Positions 7,990 through 16,772 of a stretch of 64,000 nt of DNA are shown here, piece after piece (position 1 is the stretch's first letter; each line of letters opens with the position of its first letter). The DNA comes from Burkholderia pyrrocinia. Lineage in GTDB: Bacteria; Pseudomonadota; Gammaproteobacteria; Burkholderiales; Burkholderiaceae. Position numbers and translations under genes: made by a program. Location of the stretch: assembly GCF_018417535.1 (NCBI RefSeq), contig NZ_CP070978.1, forward strand, positions 744,001-808,000, read 5' to 3'. The notes under the pieces are model-generated. The model saw only the letters and a list, made by a program, of their open reading frames with translations, was not told the origin of the DNA and made no database searches.

Positions 7990-9762
7990 ATGCTTTCAAC
8001 CAGCACACGCGGAACGGCGCCTGCCGTTGCGCCCGCCACCGGCCTGCGCGACGCGATTCCCGCGCTGCCGGTCAACAGCCTGCAGCCGCTCGCCGGCATG
8101 CTGCGCTGGATCGTCGTCTCGGTACTGACCATCGCGGTCGCGCTGCCGCTCGGCTTCATCCTGTTCCAGAGCCTGCTGACCGCGCCGTTCTTCGACGCGA
8201 ACAAGGCGCTCGGCATCGAAGGTTTCCGCTTCATTTTCAGCGATCCCGACTTCTGGTCGGCCGTGAAGAACTCGTTCATCATCGCCAGCGGGATGCTGTT
8301 CATCTCGATCCCGCTCGGCGGCATCCTCGCGTTCCTGATGGTGCGCACCGACCTGCCCGGCCGCCGCTGGCTCGAACCGCTGCTGCTCACGCCCGTGTTC
8401 GTGTCGCCGATGGTGCTCGCGTTCGGCTACGTGGTCGCGGCCGGCCCGGTCGGCTTCTACTCGGTGTGGTTCAAGGAACTGTTCGGGGTGCAAAACGTGC
8501 CCTGGAACGTGTACTCGATCTTCGCGATCACCGTGATCGTCGGCCTCACGCACGTGCCGCACGTGTATCTGTATTCGTCGGCCGCGCTGCGCAACCTCGG
8601 CTCGGACGTCGAGGAAGCCGCGCGCGTTGCGGGCGCCCGCCCGTTCCGCGTCGCGCTCGACGTGAGCCTGCCGATGACGATGCCCGCGCTGCTGTTCGCC
8701 GGCGTGCTGGTGTTCTTCCTCGGCTTCGAGGTGTTCGGGCTGCCGCTCGTGCTCGGCGATCCGGAAGGCCACCTCGTACTCGCGACCTACCTGTACAAGC
8801 TGACCAACAAGCTCGGCGTGCCGTCGTACCACCTGATGGCCGCGGTCGCGGTGTGCATCGTCGCGATCACGTTCCCGCTCGTGCTGCTGCAACGCCGCCT
8901 GCTGAAGACCGCGAACCGCTTCGTCACGGTGAAGGGCAAGGCCGGCCGCTCGACAGTGCTGCCCCTCGGCGTGTGGCGCTGGGTCGCGCTCGCGATCGTC
9001 GCGCTGTGGCTGATGCTGACCGTGATCGTGCCGATCTCGGGCATCGTGCTGCGCGCATTCGTGACCAACTGGGGCGAAGGCGTCGCGCTCGCGGAAGTGC
9101 TGACGCTGTCGAACTTCATCGAGTTGTTCGAGCAGGACAACCTCGTGCGCGCGATCGTCAACACGCTCGGCATCGGTGTGATCGGCGGCGCGCTCGCGGT
9201 CGGCTTCTACTCGCTCGTCGCGTTCGCCGGCCACCGCCGCCCCGACTGGGCGACCAAGCTGCTCGACTATCTCGTGCTGCTGCCGCGCGCGGTGCCCGGC
9301 CTGCTCGCCGGTCTCGCGTTCCTGTGGATCTTCCTGTTCGTCCCCGGCCTGCGCGAGCTGAAGAACTCGATGTGGAGCATCTGGATCGCGTACACGGTCG
9401 TGTGGCTCGCGTACGGGATGCGGCTCATCCAGAGCGCGCTGCTGCAGGTCGGCCCTGAGCTCGAGGAAGCCGGCCGCAGCGTCGGCGCGACGCGCAGCCG
9501 CGTGTCGCTCGACGTGACGCTGCCGCTCGTGCGCTTCGGTCTGCTCGCCGCGTGGCTCCTGATCTTCATGATCTTCGAGCGCGAATACTCGACGGCCGTC
9601 TACCTGCTGTCGCCCGGCACCGAAGTGATCGGCGCGCTGCTCGTGTCGCTGTGGGCGACCGGCGCCGTCGACCAGGTCGCCGCGCTTTCTGTCATCAACA
9701 TCGCGATGGTCGGCGCCGGTCTCGGCGTGGCCCTGCGCTTCGGAGTGAAACTTCATGGATAA
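7990..9762 (+). CDS. ABC transporter permease, fused two-domain (AfuB/FbpB-like)
   Basis: A 590-residue inner-membrane protein with about twelve helices, made of two tandem binding-protein-dependent permease domains (roughly 40-300 and 330-590). Each half has an EAA-type loop that docks the ATPase: EEAARVAGARPFRVALDVSLP in the first and EEAGRSVGATRSRVSLDVTLP in the second. Fusion of two permeases in one chain is usual for the ferric-iron/phosphonate branch. AGGGGCGA precedes the ATG. The last 8 nt overlap the ATPase gene, indicating translational coupling. Confidence 0.9.
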   Translation: MLSTSTRGTAPAVAPATGLRDAIPALPVNSLQPLAGMLRWIVVSVLTIAVALPLGFILFQSLLTAPFFDANKALGIEGFRFIFSDPDFWSAVKNSFIIASGMLFISIPLGGILAFLMVRTDLPGRRWLEPLLLTPVFVSPMVLAFGYVVAAGPVGFYSVWFKELFGVQNVPWNVYSIFAITVIVGLTHVPHVYLYSSAALRNLGSDVEEAARVAGARPFRVALDVSLPMTMPALLFAGVLVFFLGFEVFGLPLVLGDPEGHLVLATYLYKLTNKLGVPSYHLMAAVAVCIVAITFPLVLLQRRLLKTANRFVTVKGKAGRSTVLPLGVWRWVALAIVALWLMLTVIVPISGIVLRAFVTNWGEGVALAEVLTLSNFIELFEQDNLVRAIVNTLGIGVIGGALAVGFYSLVAFAGHRRPDWATKLLDYLVLLPRAVPGLLAGLAFLWIFLFVPGLRELKNSMWSIWIAYTVVWLAYGMRLIQSALLQVGPELEEAGRSVGATRSRVSLDVTLPLVRFGLLAAWLLIFMIFEREYSTAVYLLSPGTEVIGALLVSLWATGAVDQVAALSVINIAMVGAGLGVALRFGVKLHG

Positions 9763-10822
9763 GCTCATCGTCGACGACCTGCATCTCAGCTACGGCGCCA
9801 ACCCGATCCTCAAGGGCGTGTCGTTCGAACTGAAGGCCGGCGAAGTCGTGTGCCTGCTCGGCGCGTCGGGCAGCGGCAAGACCACGCTGCTGCGCGCGGT
9901 GGCCGGCCTCGAACAGCCGTCCGACGGCCGCATCCAGCTCGACGACCGCGTGTTCTTCGACGGCGCGAAGCGCGTCGACCTGCCCGTCGAGCAGCGCTCG
10001 CTCGGCCTCGTGTTCCAGTCGTACGCGCTGTGGCCGCACCGCACCGTCGCCGACAACGTCGGCTACGGGCTGAAGCTGCGCCGCGTCGCGCCTGCCGAAC
10101 AGAAGCGCCGCGTCCAGGCCGCGCTCGACCAGCTCGGCCTCGGCCATCTGGCGGAACGCTTTCCGCATCAGTTGTCGGGCGGCCAGCAGCAACGCGTCGC
10201 GATTGCGCGCGCGCTCGTCTACAACCCGCCGGTGATCCTGCTCGACGAGCCGTTGTCGAACCTCGACGCGAAGCTGCGCGAGGAAGCGCGTGCATGGCTG
10301 CGCGAGCTGATCGTGTCGCTCGGGCTGTCGGCACTGTGCGTGACCCACGACCAGACCGAAGCGATGGCGATGTCCGACCGCATCCTGCTGCTGCGCAACG
10401 GCCGCATCGAGCAGGAAGGCACGCCGGCCGAGTTGTACGGCGCGCCGCGCTCGCTGTATACGGCCGAGTTCATGGGCAGCAACAACCGGATCGACGCGCG
10501 CGTCGCCGCGATCGACGGCGAATGCGTGACGCTTGCCGGCGACGGCTGGGAAATCCGCGCGATGGCGCGCGACACGTTCGCGCCGGGCCAGGACGCGCAG
10601 GCCGTGATCCGCCTCGAACGCGTGCAGGTCACCGACGGCCCGGGCGCGAACCGGCTGCAGGCGGACCTCGTCACGTCGATGTATCTCGGCGACCGCTGGG
10701 AATACCTGTTCCATTGCGGCGACATGCGCCTGCGCGCATTCGGCCACGTGCCGCGCGCGGCCGGCAAGCACTGGCTCGAATTCCCGACCAACGACTGCTG
10801 GGCGTTCGCGAAAGCGGGCTGA
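9755..10822 (+). CDS. ABC transporter ATP-binding protein (AfuC/PotA-like)
   Basis: A 355-residue ATPase. The nucleotide-binding domain (about 1-235) has Walker A GASGSGKTT, a Q-loop (VFQSYALWPH), signature LSGGQQQR, Walker B VILLDEP and the H-loop VTHDQTEA. The C-terminal ~100 residues form a TOBE-type domain typical of the PotA/FbpC group. It energises import by the fused permease, whose gene it overlaps by 8 nt. GGAG is placed inside the end of the permease gene. Everything needed for activity is visible. Confidence 0.92.
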   Translation: MDKLIVDDLHLSYGANPILKGVSFELKAGEVVCLLGASGSGKTTLLRAVAGLEQPSDGRIQLDDRVFFDGAKRVDLPVEQRSLGLVFQSYALWPHRTVADNVGYGLKLRRVAPAEQKRRVQAALDQLGLGHLAERFPHQLSGGQQQRVAIARALVYNPPVILLDEPLSNLDAKLREEARAWLRELIVSLGLSALCVTHDQTEAMAMSDRILLLRNGRIEQEGTPAELYGAPRSLYTAEFMGSNNRIDARVAAIDGECVTLAGDGWEIRAMARDTFAPGQDAQAVIRLERVQVTDGPGANRLQADLVTSMYLGDRWEYLFHCGDMRLRAFGHVPRAAGKHWLEFPTNDCWAFAKAG

Positions 10823-10972
10823 CCCGATCGCGGCGGCCCGTACGCCGCACGCCGCGCGCATCGCGCCATGCGATGACATGCCGGCCCGGCGGACGTCTTC
10901 CGGCGTCCGCCGCGGCCTGCTACGCGCCGCACCTGTTTCACCCACCCCACAAGAACCAAGGAGACACCGTCA

Positions 10973-12064
10973 ATGAAGTCACGCGCAGAACGTTCCTTTC
11001 GCACAGTAGTCCTCACGGGCTCGGCCGCCGCGGCCTGCATCGCCGCGCCCGCCGCGCACGCGCAGTCGTCGGTCACGATCTACGGGATCATGGATGCCGG
11101 CATCGAATACACGAACCACGCGGCGCCGCAGGGCGGCAACTCGTTCAAGCTCAAGTCGGGCAACAAGAACACGTCGCGCTGGGGCTTGCGCGGCGTCGAG
11201 GATCTCGGCGGCGGGCTGAAGGCCGTGTTCCGCCTCGAAAGCGGGATCGACCTCGCGAACGGCGCCTTCGACGACGGCCCCGACTCGATCTTCGCGCGCC
11301 GCGCGACGGTCGGCCTGAAGGGCAAATGGGGCGAGCTGTCGCTCGGCCGCAACTTCACCGTCACCTACGACTACATGCTGCCGTTCGACCCGATGGGTTA
11401 CGCGCAGAACTACTCGTGGGCGACGTCGTCGATGGCGACGGGCGGCCGCAAGGACGGCCTGTTCACGCGCTCGTCGAACGCGGTGCGCTACGACGGCGAA
11501 TTCAGCGGCTTCAAGTTCGGCGCGCTGTACGGCTTCGGCAACGTGCCGGGCAGCGTGAAGACCAGCTCGAAATACGACGTCGCGCTCGGCTACGAGACCG
11601 GGCCGTTCGCGGCAGCGGTCACGTTCGACCGGCAGAACGGCGCGGCCGACAGCATCACGCCGGCCGACACGGTCAACTACATCCAGGGCATCCACGCGGG
11701 CCTGAGCTACGACTTCGGCAACCTGAAGACGATGGCGGGTTACCGCAATTACAAACGCACGTTCCGCACGACGGCGGCGAACCAGTTGAGCGACATGGTC
11801 TGGGTCGGCGGGTCGTACCAGTTCACGCCGACGTTCTCGCTGATCGCGGCCGTCTATCACCAGAACATCAAGGGCGGCACGGACGCCGATCCGACGCTGG
11901 TGTCGCTGCGCGCGCAGTACGCGCTGTCGAAGCGCACGGTGCTGTACGCGGCCGGTGCGTTCGCGATCGCGAAGCACGACCAGAAGGTCGGCGTGTCGCG
12001 CGACGTCAACGGTTATGGCACGACGCAAGTCGGCGTGACGGCGGGGATTCAGCAGCGGTTCTGA
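10973..12064 (+). CDS. Outer-membrane porin, Burkholderia OmpC/Porin_4 type
   Basis: A 363-residue outer-membrane beta-barrel with a signal peptide (cleavage near AAHAQS). The mature start SSVTIYGIMDAGIEYTNHA is the classic opening of trimeric general porins of Burkholderia, and the chain ends in phenylalanine (IQQRF), the BAM recognition signal. The loop block SRWGLRGVEDLGGGLKAVFRLESG is also diagnostic. AAGGAG lies at a good distance before the ATG. Following the ABC genes with a 150-nt gap, it probably gives the substrate a route across the outer membrane. Confidence 0.92.
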   Translation: MKSRAERSFRTVVLTGSAAAACIAAPAAHAQSSVTIYGIMDAGIEYTNHAAPQGGNSFKLKSGNKNTSRWGLRGVEDLGGGLKAVFRLESGIDLANGAFDDGPDSIFARRATVGLKGKWGELSLGRNFTVTYDYMLPFDPMGYAQNYSWATSSMATGGRKDGLFTRSSNAVRYDGEFSGFKFGALYGFGNVPGSVKTSSKYDVALGYETGPFAAAVTFDRQNGAADSITPADTVNYIQGIHAGLSYDFGNLKTMAGYRNYKRTFRTTAANQLSDMVWVGGSYQFTPTFSLIAAVYHQNIKGGTDADPTLVSLRAQYALSKRTVLYAAGAFAIAKHDQKVGVSRDVNGYGTTQVGVTAGIQQRF

Positions 12065-12210
12065 GTCTGATGCGGCGGGCGGCGGCGGGCGTCTTTCGCT
12101 CGCGGCCGCCCTGCTTTCCCCGCATGCGCGGCGATCACGACGGATAGCCGGCTATCGTCGCGCAGCTCGTTCATCGCGCCGAGCCAGCCCCGCTGCGGTT
12201 CGGTCGCCGT

Positions 12211-13173
12211 TCACTCGCCCCGCATCGTGAACACCGGGCGCACGAGGCTGTTTGCATCGCCCCAGTGTTCGTCGACGGCCGACAGCGGCACGGTACGCGT
12301 CTCGATCGCGAGGCCCGCCGGCCCGGCCGCGTCGAACACGCCGCGCACGGAGTCCAGCAAACGCGGCAGCCGCACGCTGCCGAGGCCGCTGCCCATCAAT
12401 TCGATTGCGGTTGCGCGCAGCACCGCGCCCGGCAACAGCACGTCCGCGCCGCCGATCGAGCCGATCTGCACGAAACGCAGCCGGCGGCCATCGGGCGCCG
12501 CCTTCGCCGCGGCAATCAACAGCGTCTGCGCGCTGATGCCCCACAGATAGTCGAGCACGACGTCCACGCCCGCGCGGAAATGCGGTTCGAGCGCACGCGC
12601 CAGATGCGCGTCGTCCTGCTGCAACGACACGACGGTGTCCGCGCCGGCGTTCAGCAATGCCTGCAGCGCGGCCGCGTTGCGGCCCGTCGCGATCACCTTT
12701 GCGGCGCCGAGATGCTTCGCGATCCGCACCGCCAGCCGCCCCGACGTGCCCGTCGCGCCGTTCACGAGCACCGTCTCACCCGCGACGAGCCGTGCGCGTT
12801 CGGTCAGCGCGGCCCACGACGACATCCCGGGAATCGCGATCGCCGCGGCCGTGACGTCGTCGAGCCCGTCCGGCAACGGCACGCACTGCGTATCGGGCGC
12901 GATCGTGCGCTCGGCCATCGCGCCGAACGGCGCGGGGACGCCGAAGAAATAGACGCGCTGCCCGTCGCCGAGACGGCCGACGCCGTCGACGCCGACGACG
13001 AACGGATAACGTCCATCCGACGAATAATGCGTTCCGGACGCGCGCGCCTGCGCGATCCGGCTCAGCGCCGACACCGTCACGTCGATCAGACTGTGGCCCG
13101 GCATCGCGCACGGCGGTTCGAATTCCATGTGGACGGGGCGCTCGCCGGCGCCCTTCACGACTGCGGCTTTCAT
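12211..13173 (-). CDS. MDR-superfamily oxidoreductase, quinone-oxidoreductase-like (zinc-independent)
   Basis: A 320-residue medium-chain dehydrogenase/reductase. The N-terminal catalytic fold is followed by a Rossmann domain with the NADPH motif VNGATGTSGRLAVRIAKHLGA (near residue 140). Catalytic-zinc ligands are not evident, which fits the quinone oxidoreductase/enoyl reductase branch. AAGGAG precedes the ATG at 13173. It is the second gene of a pair with the small protein at 13220-13471, and the AraC-type regulator is divergent. The physiological substrate is not predictable. Confidence 0.85.
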   Translation of the reverse strand: MKAAVVKGAGERPVHMEFEPPCAMPGHSLIDVTVSALSRIAQARASGTHYSSDGRYPFVVGVDGVGRLGDGQRVYFFGVPAPFGAMAERTIAPDTQCVPLPDGLDDVTAAAIAIPGMSSWAALTERARLVAGETVLVNGATGTSGRLAVRIAKHLGAAKVIATGRNAAALQALLNAGADTVVSLQQDDAHLARALEPHFRAGVDVVLDYLWGISAQTLLIAAAKAAPDGRRLRFVQIGSIGGADVLLPGAVLRATAIELMGSGLGSVRLPRLLDSVRGVFDAAGPAGLAIETRTVPLSAVDEHWGDANSLVRPVFTMRGE

Positions 13174-13219
13174 GGTGGCTCCTTGAATCGGATTGCTCGA
13201 TCTACGGTTGCGCGGGACG

Positions 13220-13471
13220 TCAGCGTGCGTCGAGCCACGCGCGCAGCGCGGGATCGCGCACTTCCATCACGTCGAACAGGCCGATCGCCCGCAGCACGGG
13301 CAATGCGTCGATCGCGTCGGCTTCCGCGCGTGCCCGGTCGGCGGGCGTGGCGTCGGGATCGGTCAGCACGCGCGCGTTGACCAGAAATGCGCCGACGGTG
13401 CCCTTGCGGATCGTCGTTCCGCCGGCATCGATCCGGTCGGCATGGTCGGGAAGCATCTGTTCGGCTCGCAT
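13220..13471 (-). CDS. Small hypothetical protein (83 aa)
   Basis: A soluble acidic protein of 83 residues with a good ribosome binding site (CCGGAG about 8 nt before the ATG). It is rich in Ala, Asp and Arg, has no membrane segment or signal, and I recognise no motif beyond an Ala/Asp-rich helix (ADRARAEADAIDALPVL). It sits 46 nt upstream of the oxidoreductase on the same strand and divergently from the AraC-family gene, so it is probably the first gene of that regulated pair. No function assigned. Confidence 0.6.
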   Translation of the reverse strand: MRAEQMLPDHADRIDAGGTTIRKGTVGAFLVNARVLTDPDATPADRARAEADAIDALPVLRAIGLFDVMEVRDPALRAWLDAR

Positions 13472-13566
13472 CGTGTCGTACTCCGGTTGTCATCGATAGA
13501 CGCAGTGTAGGCGTGCGAAGCCGGCCGATCTCCGGTATAACAGCCATTCGATACCGCTATCCGGCC

Positions 13567-14376
13567 ATGTCCGATCCGCTCCTGCCCGCCCGATTCGTCA
13601 CGTCCGACGACGGCCCGTTCGTCGTTGCCGCCGTCCTGTCGCAACGCGACCCGCGCGTGACCGCGCCGCATGCGCATGCACGCGGCCAGCTCGTCGGTGC
13701 GCTGAGCGGGCTGCTGACGATCGGTCTCGACGACCAGGACTGGGTCGTGCCGGCGATCCACGCGATCTGGATTCCTCCGCATTGCCGGCATTCGCTGCGC
13801 TCGTTCGGGCCGATTTCCGGCTGGTCGGCGTTCGTCGCGGAAGCGCGCTGCGCGGCACTGCCGGACACGCCGCGCGCGATCCGTGCGTCGCCGCTGCTGC
13901 GGGAAGCGGTACGACGCGCCGCGAGCTGGGACGGTTCGGAACTGAATGACGCGCAGACGCGGATCGCCGACGTGATCCTCGACGAAATCGCCGCGTCGGA
14001 AGTCGAATCGCTGAGTCTCGCGCGGCCGCGCGACGCGCGGCTCGTGCGCATCACCGACGCGCTCGCCACGAACCTCGCGGACAACCGGCGGCTGGAGGAA
14101 TGGGCCGAATGGGCCGGCATCAGCGCACGGACGATGAGCCGCCGCTTCGTCGCCGAGACGGGGCTGACGTTCGCGCAGTGGCGTCAGCAGGCAAGGCTGC
14201 TGCGGGCGCTGGAGAGAATCGCCGACGGCGTGCCGGTAACGACGATCGCGCTCGATCTCGGGTACGACAACGTGAGCGCGTTCATCGACATGTTCCGGCG
14301 CGCGCTGGGGACGACGCCGGGGCGGTATATGGAAGCGGGAATGTCAGAAGTCGGGACAATGGGAAGTCAGTCGTAA
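13567..14376 (+). CDS. AraC-family transcriptional regulator
   Basis: A 269-residue regulator. The N-terminal cupin-like domain (about 1-140) has TAPHAHARGQLVGALSG and WIPPHCRHSLRS; the C-terminal double helix-turn-helix (about 170-262) has LEEWAEWAGISARTMSRRFVAE and the closing AraC signature block around IALDLGYDNVSAFIDMFRR. The ATG at 13567 is chosen because it begins this domain; upstream in-frame codons are the antisense of the small divergent gene. It is divergent from the 83-aa gene and oxidoreductase with a 95-nt gap, which makes those its likely targets. The inducer is unknown. Confidence 0.9.
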   Translation: MSDPLLPARFVTSDDGPFVVAAVLSQRDPRVTAPHAHARGQLVGALSGLLTIGLDDQDWVVPAIHAIWIPPHCRHSLRSFGPISGWSAFVAEARCAALPDTPRAIRASPLLREAVRRAASWDGSELNDAQTRIADVILDEIAASEVESLSLARPRDARLVRITDALATNLADNRRLEEWAEWAGISARTMSRRFVAETGLTFAQWRQQARLLRALERIADGVPVTTIALDLGYDNVSAFIDMFRRALGTTPGRYMEAGMSEVGTMGSQS

Positions 14377-14603
14377 CCCGTCCCCAAGGCTTGCGCCTGC
14401 GCACTCAGTTCCGCCATCACATCCACGATCGCCTGATCGCATTCCGCCCTGCAACGCGTCAGGTCAATCGCGCGGACAGGTCGACGACCCGCCGCATCGC
14501 GATATGGGATCGCCTTCAGTTCAAGCGAGGTCATCCGGTCCCTTTGCGAAACCTTGTACCCATGCTCCGATTCGTCAGGCAGTGCCTCTGCGTTACTTGG
14601 CAT
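14367..14603 (-). CDS. Small hypothetical protein (78 aa), uncertain
   Basis: A possible 78-residue gene starting at ATG 14603, convergent and overlapping by 10 nt with the end of the AraC regulator and lying just after the hpaI-like gene. The product is acidic at the N-terminus (SNAEALPDESEHG) and helical at the end, with a Cys in TRCRAECDQ. No motif is recognised. A GTG at 14639 would overlap the hpaI stop by 17 nt. The ribosome binding site is weak, so this could be a spurious frame. Confidence 0.35.
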   Translation of the reverse strand: MPSNAEALPDESEHGYKVSQRDRMTSLELKAIPYRDAAGRRPVRAIDLTRCRAECDQAIVDVMAELSAQAQALGTGYD

Positions 14604-14622
14604 ATCTGCCACGGCCCCTCGC

Positions 14623-15429
14623 TCAATAAGTCGTGTCACCGTTCTTTTCCGTCGGGCGAGATTCCCCCTTGAACTGCGCCGCCAGCCGCTCGGCACTCCT
14701 CGCCAGCAGCGTCGTATCGACCCCGACCGCGACGAACAACGCGCCCGCGTCCAGATACCGCCGCGCCGCCGCTTCATCCGCACTCAGGATGCCGGGCGCC
14801 TTGCCGGCCGCCTTGATCGTCCGGATCGCACCGTCGATCGCGGCCTGCACGTCCGGGTGCCCCGGATTGCCGAGATGCCCGAGATCGGCCGCGAGATCGG
14901 CCGGCCCGATGAACACGCCATCGACACCGTCGACCCGCGCAATCGCGTCGATCGCATCGAGCCCCGCGCGCGTCTCGACCTGCACGAGCACCGCCATCTC
15001 GTCGTTCGCGCGGTGCAGGTAGTCGCCGACGCGATTCCATCGCGACGCGCGCGCCAGCGCGCTGCCGACGCCGCGCATCCCGTGCGGCGGGTAACGCGTC
15101 GCGGCAACGGCCGCGCGCGCTTCGTCGGCGCTTTGCACCATCGGCACCAGCAGCGTCTGCGCGCCGAGATCGAGCACCTGCTTGACGATCACCGCATCGT
15201 TCCACGGCACGCGCACGACCGGATGCGACGGATACGGCGCGATCGCCTGCAGTTGCGCGAGGATCGTCGGCACCGTGTTCGGCGCGTGCTCGCCGTCGAT
15301 CAGCAGCCAGTCGAAACCGGCGCCCGCGACGACTTCGGCGCTGTACGGATTCGCGAGGCCGAGCCACAGCCCGATCTGCGCATCGCCGCGCGCAAGCGCG
15401 GCCTTGAAGACATTCGAAGGAATCTGCAT
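14623..15429 (-). CDS. hpaI: 4-hydroxy-2-oxoheptanedioate aldolase HpaI (HpcH/HpaI family)
   Basis: A class II pyruvate aldolase of 268 residues. It cleaves 4-hydroxy-2-oxoheptanedioate to pyruvate and succinate semialdehyde, the last step of homoprotocatechuate breakdown. The family blocks are present: the catalytic histidine and acidic residues in [10 protein letters not shown], the arginine in VVRVPWND, the metal-binding Glu in VQVETRAGL and Asp in [12 protein letters not shown]. The start at 15429 gives the standard N-terminus [12 protein letters not shown]. It is the last gene of the hpa operon, 7 nt after hpaH. Confidence 0.92.
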   Translation of the reverse strand: MQIPSNVFKAALARGDAQIGLWLGLANPYSAEVVAGAGFDWLLIDGEHAPNTVPTILAQLQAIAPYPSHPVVRVPWNDAVIVKQVLDLGAQTLLVPMVQSADEARAAVAATRYPPHGMRGVGSALARASRWNRVGDYLHRANDEMAVLVQVETRAGLDAIDAIARVDGVDGVFIGPADLAADLGHLGNPGHPDVQAAIDGAIRTIKAAGKAPGILSADEAAARRYLDAGALFVAVGVDTTLLARSAERLAAQFKGESRPTEKNGDTTY

Positions 15430-15436
15430 CGCTCGC

Positions 15437-16240
15437 TCACTCGAAGTAGCACTGGATCGTCCCGAGCGGACCGTAGTCGACACTGAACGTATCGCCCGGC
15501 CGCGCCGCGCACGGCCGCGTGAACGAGCCGCCGAGCACGATCTGCCCGGGTTCCAGCGCGACGTCGAAGCGCGACAGCCGGTTCGCGAGCCACGCGACGC
15601 CGTTCGCCGGATGGTTCAGCACGCCGGCCGCGACGCCCGTTTCCTCGACCACGCCGTTGCGCGACATGATCGCCGCGACCCAGCGCAGATCCACGTCGTG
15701 CGGCTTCACCGGCCGGCCGCCGATCACGACGCCCGCGTTCGCCGCGTTGTCGGCGATCGTGTCGAACACCTTGCGCGGCCGTTTCGTATCGGGGTCGATC
15801 GACTGGCTGCGCGCGTCGATGATCTCGAGCGCGGGCACGACGTAATCGACCGCATCGTACACGTCGAAGATCGTGCAGTCCGGGCCCGAGAGCCGCTTGC
15901 CGAGCACGAACGCAAGCTCGACCTCGACGCGCGGCACGATGAAGCGGCCGGTCGGGATCGTGCCGCCGTCCGCGAAGAACATGTCGTCGAGCAGCGCGCC
16001 GTAGTCGGGCTCGTCGATCTGCGACGTGTTCTGCATCGCCTTCGACGTGAGACCGATCTTGTGCCCCTTCAGCGTGCGGCCTTCCGCGAGCTTGAGGGTC
16101 ACCCACGCGCGCTGGATCGCATACGCGTCGTCGATCGTGATGTCGGGATGGTCGAGCGAGATCTGGCGGATCTGCTTGCGCTCGCGCTCGGCGTCATGCA
16201 GACGCTGCGCGAGCTGGTCGATGAGGGCGGGTTCGAGCAT
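15437..16240 (-). CDS. hpaH: 2-oxo-hept-3-ene-1,7-dioate hydratase HpaH
   Basis: A hydratase of 267 residues in the fumarylacetoacetase-like fold family. It adds water to 2-oxo-hept-3-ene-1,7-dioate to make the HpaI substrate and needs Mg2+. Visible blocks include [10 protein letters not shown] near residue 60, [12 protein letters not shown] with metal-ligand acids, and [14 protein letters not shown]. The start at 16240 ([18 protein letters not shown]) is 20 nt after the hpaF stop. Size matches family members. Confidence 0.92.
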   Translation of the reverse strand: MLEPALIDQLAQRLHDAERERKQIRQISLDHPDITIDDAYAIQRAWVTLKLAEGRTLKGHKIGLTSKAMQNTSQIDEPDYGALLDDMFFADGGTIPTGRFIVPRVEVELAFVLGKRLSGPDCTIFDVYDAVDYVVPALEIIDARSQSIDPDTKRPRKVFDTIADNAANAGVVIGGRPVKPHDVDLRWVAAIMSRNGVVEETGVAAGVLNHPANGVAWLANRLSRFDVALEPGQIVLGGSFTRPCAARPGDTFSVDYGPLGTIQCYFE

Positions 16241-16260
16241 GGTCGGATCGGGAATGGGGT

Positions 16261-16653
16261 TCAGCCGGCCCGCTTGTAGCGGGCGTGGATGTTGTTGTGC
16301 TTGTACGAGCCGCTTTCGCTGAACTCGGTCAGCTCCATCGACAGCGCGAGATAGCGCTGCGCGTACAGCTCGGCGAAATGCGCCTTGATCGCGTCGAACA
16401 GCGCGTCGCACGCGGCTTTCTTCGTGTCGTCGCTGCGGCCCGAGCCGATCTTCAGCGTCACGTGGACGAACGCGTCGTCCTCCGTGCCGTCGGCGACGCA
16501 GTAGTCCTGCAGCTCGATCGCGCGCGAGCGGATACCGCCGGTCGGGAACACGCCGCCCTGCGCGATCAGCGTTGCGTTGATCGTGCGCAGCAGCGCGGGA
16601 ATGCGCGCGTCGTCGCGGATGTTCGCGGTGTATTCGACGACGATGTGAGGCAT
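16261..16653 (-). CDS. hpaF: 5-carboxymethyl-2-hydroxymuconate isomerase HpaF
   Basis: A small trimeric tautomerase-superfamily enzyme of 130 residues that isomerises 5-carboxymethyl-2-hydroxymuconate in the homoprotocatechuate route. The N-terminal proline after the initiator Met ([12 protein letters not shown]) is the catalytic base of this superfamily. AGGAG precedes the ATG in a good position. It lies between hpaD and hpaH; the upstream gap carries a tandem 30-bp repeat. Confidence 0.92.
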   Translation of the reverse strand: MPHIVVEYTANIRDDARIPALLRTINATLIAQGGVFPTGGIRSRAIELQDYCVADGTEDDAFVHVTLKIGSGRSDDTKKAACDALFDAIKAHFAELYAQRYLALSMELTEFSESGSYKHNNIHARYKRAG

Positions 16654-16664
16654 AGCTAATCTCC

Positions 16665-16724
16665 TGTCGAACCGAGTTAGCGCTTCAGCGCTTATGTCGG
16701 ACCAAGTTAATGCTTCAGCACTTG
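16665..16724. repeat. Two tandem 30-bp imperfect repeats between hpaD and hpaF
   Basis: Units 16665-16694 and 16695-16724 match at 24 of 30 positions by eye; both contain TGTCG, AGTTA and GCTTCAGC. Each unit has a GCGCTTCAGCGC-like dyad, so the RNA could fold. The repeat lies in a 119-nt gap inside an operon whose other gaps are 50 nt or less. Confidence 0.75.
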
Positions 16725-16772
16725 CTTGGACCCGATGCTTTGCAGTCGAAGCCGGATGCGGGGCGGCGGCGT

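Noticed and set aside
7996..9768. 590-codon minus-strand frame opposite the permease
   Set aside because: Charged low-complexity shadow of a gene with clear membrane helices and EAA loops.
12077..12111. Possible terminator after the porin (GGGCGGC/GCCGCCC)
   Set aside because: Arms only 7 bp with a 21-nt loop in GC-rich sequence; expected by chance, though TTTCCCC follows.
9850..12147. 765-codon plus-strand frame spanning ATPase and porin
   Set aside because: Out-of-frame shadow of two well-supported genes; Arg-rich with no motif.
12112..12210. Possible gene remnant after the porin
   Set aside because: Too short to assign to a family; no motif could be seen.
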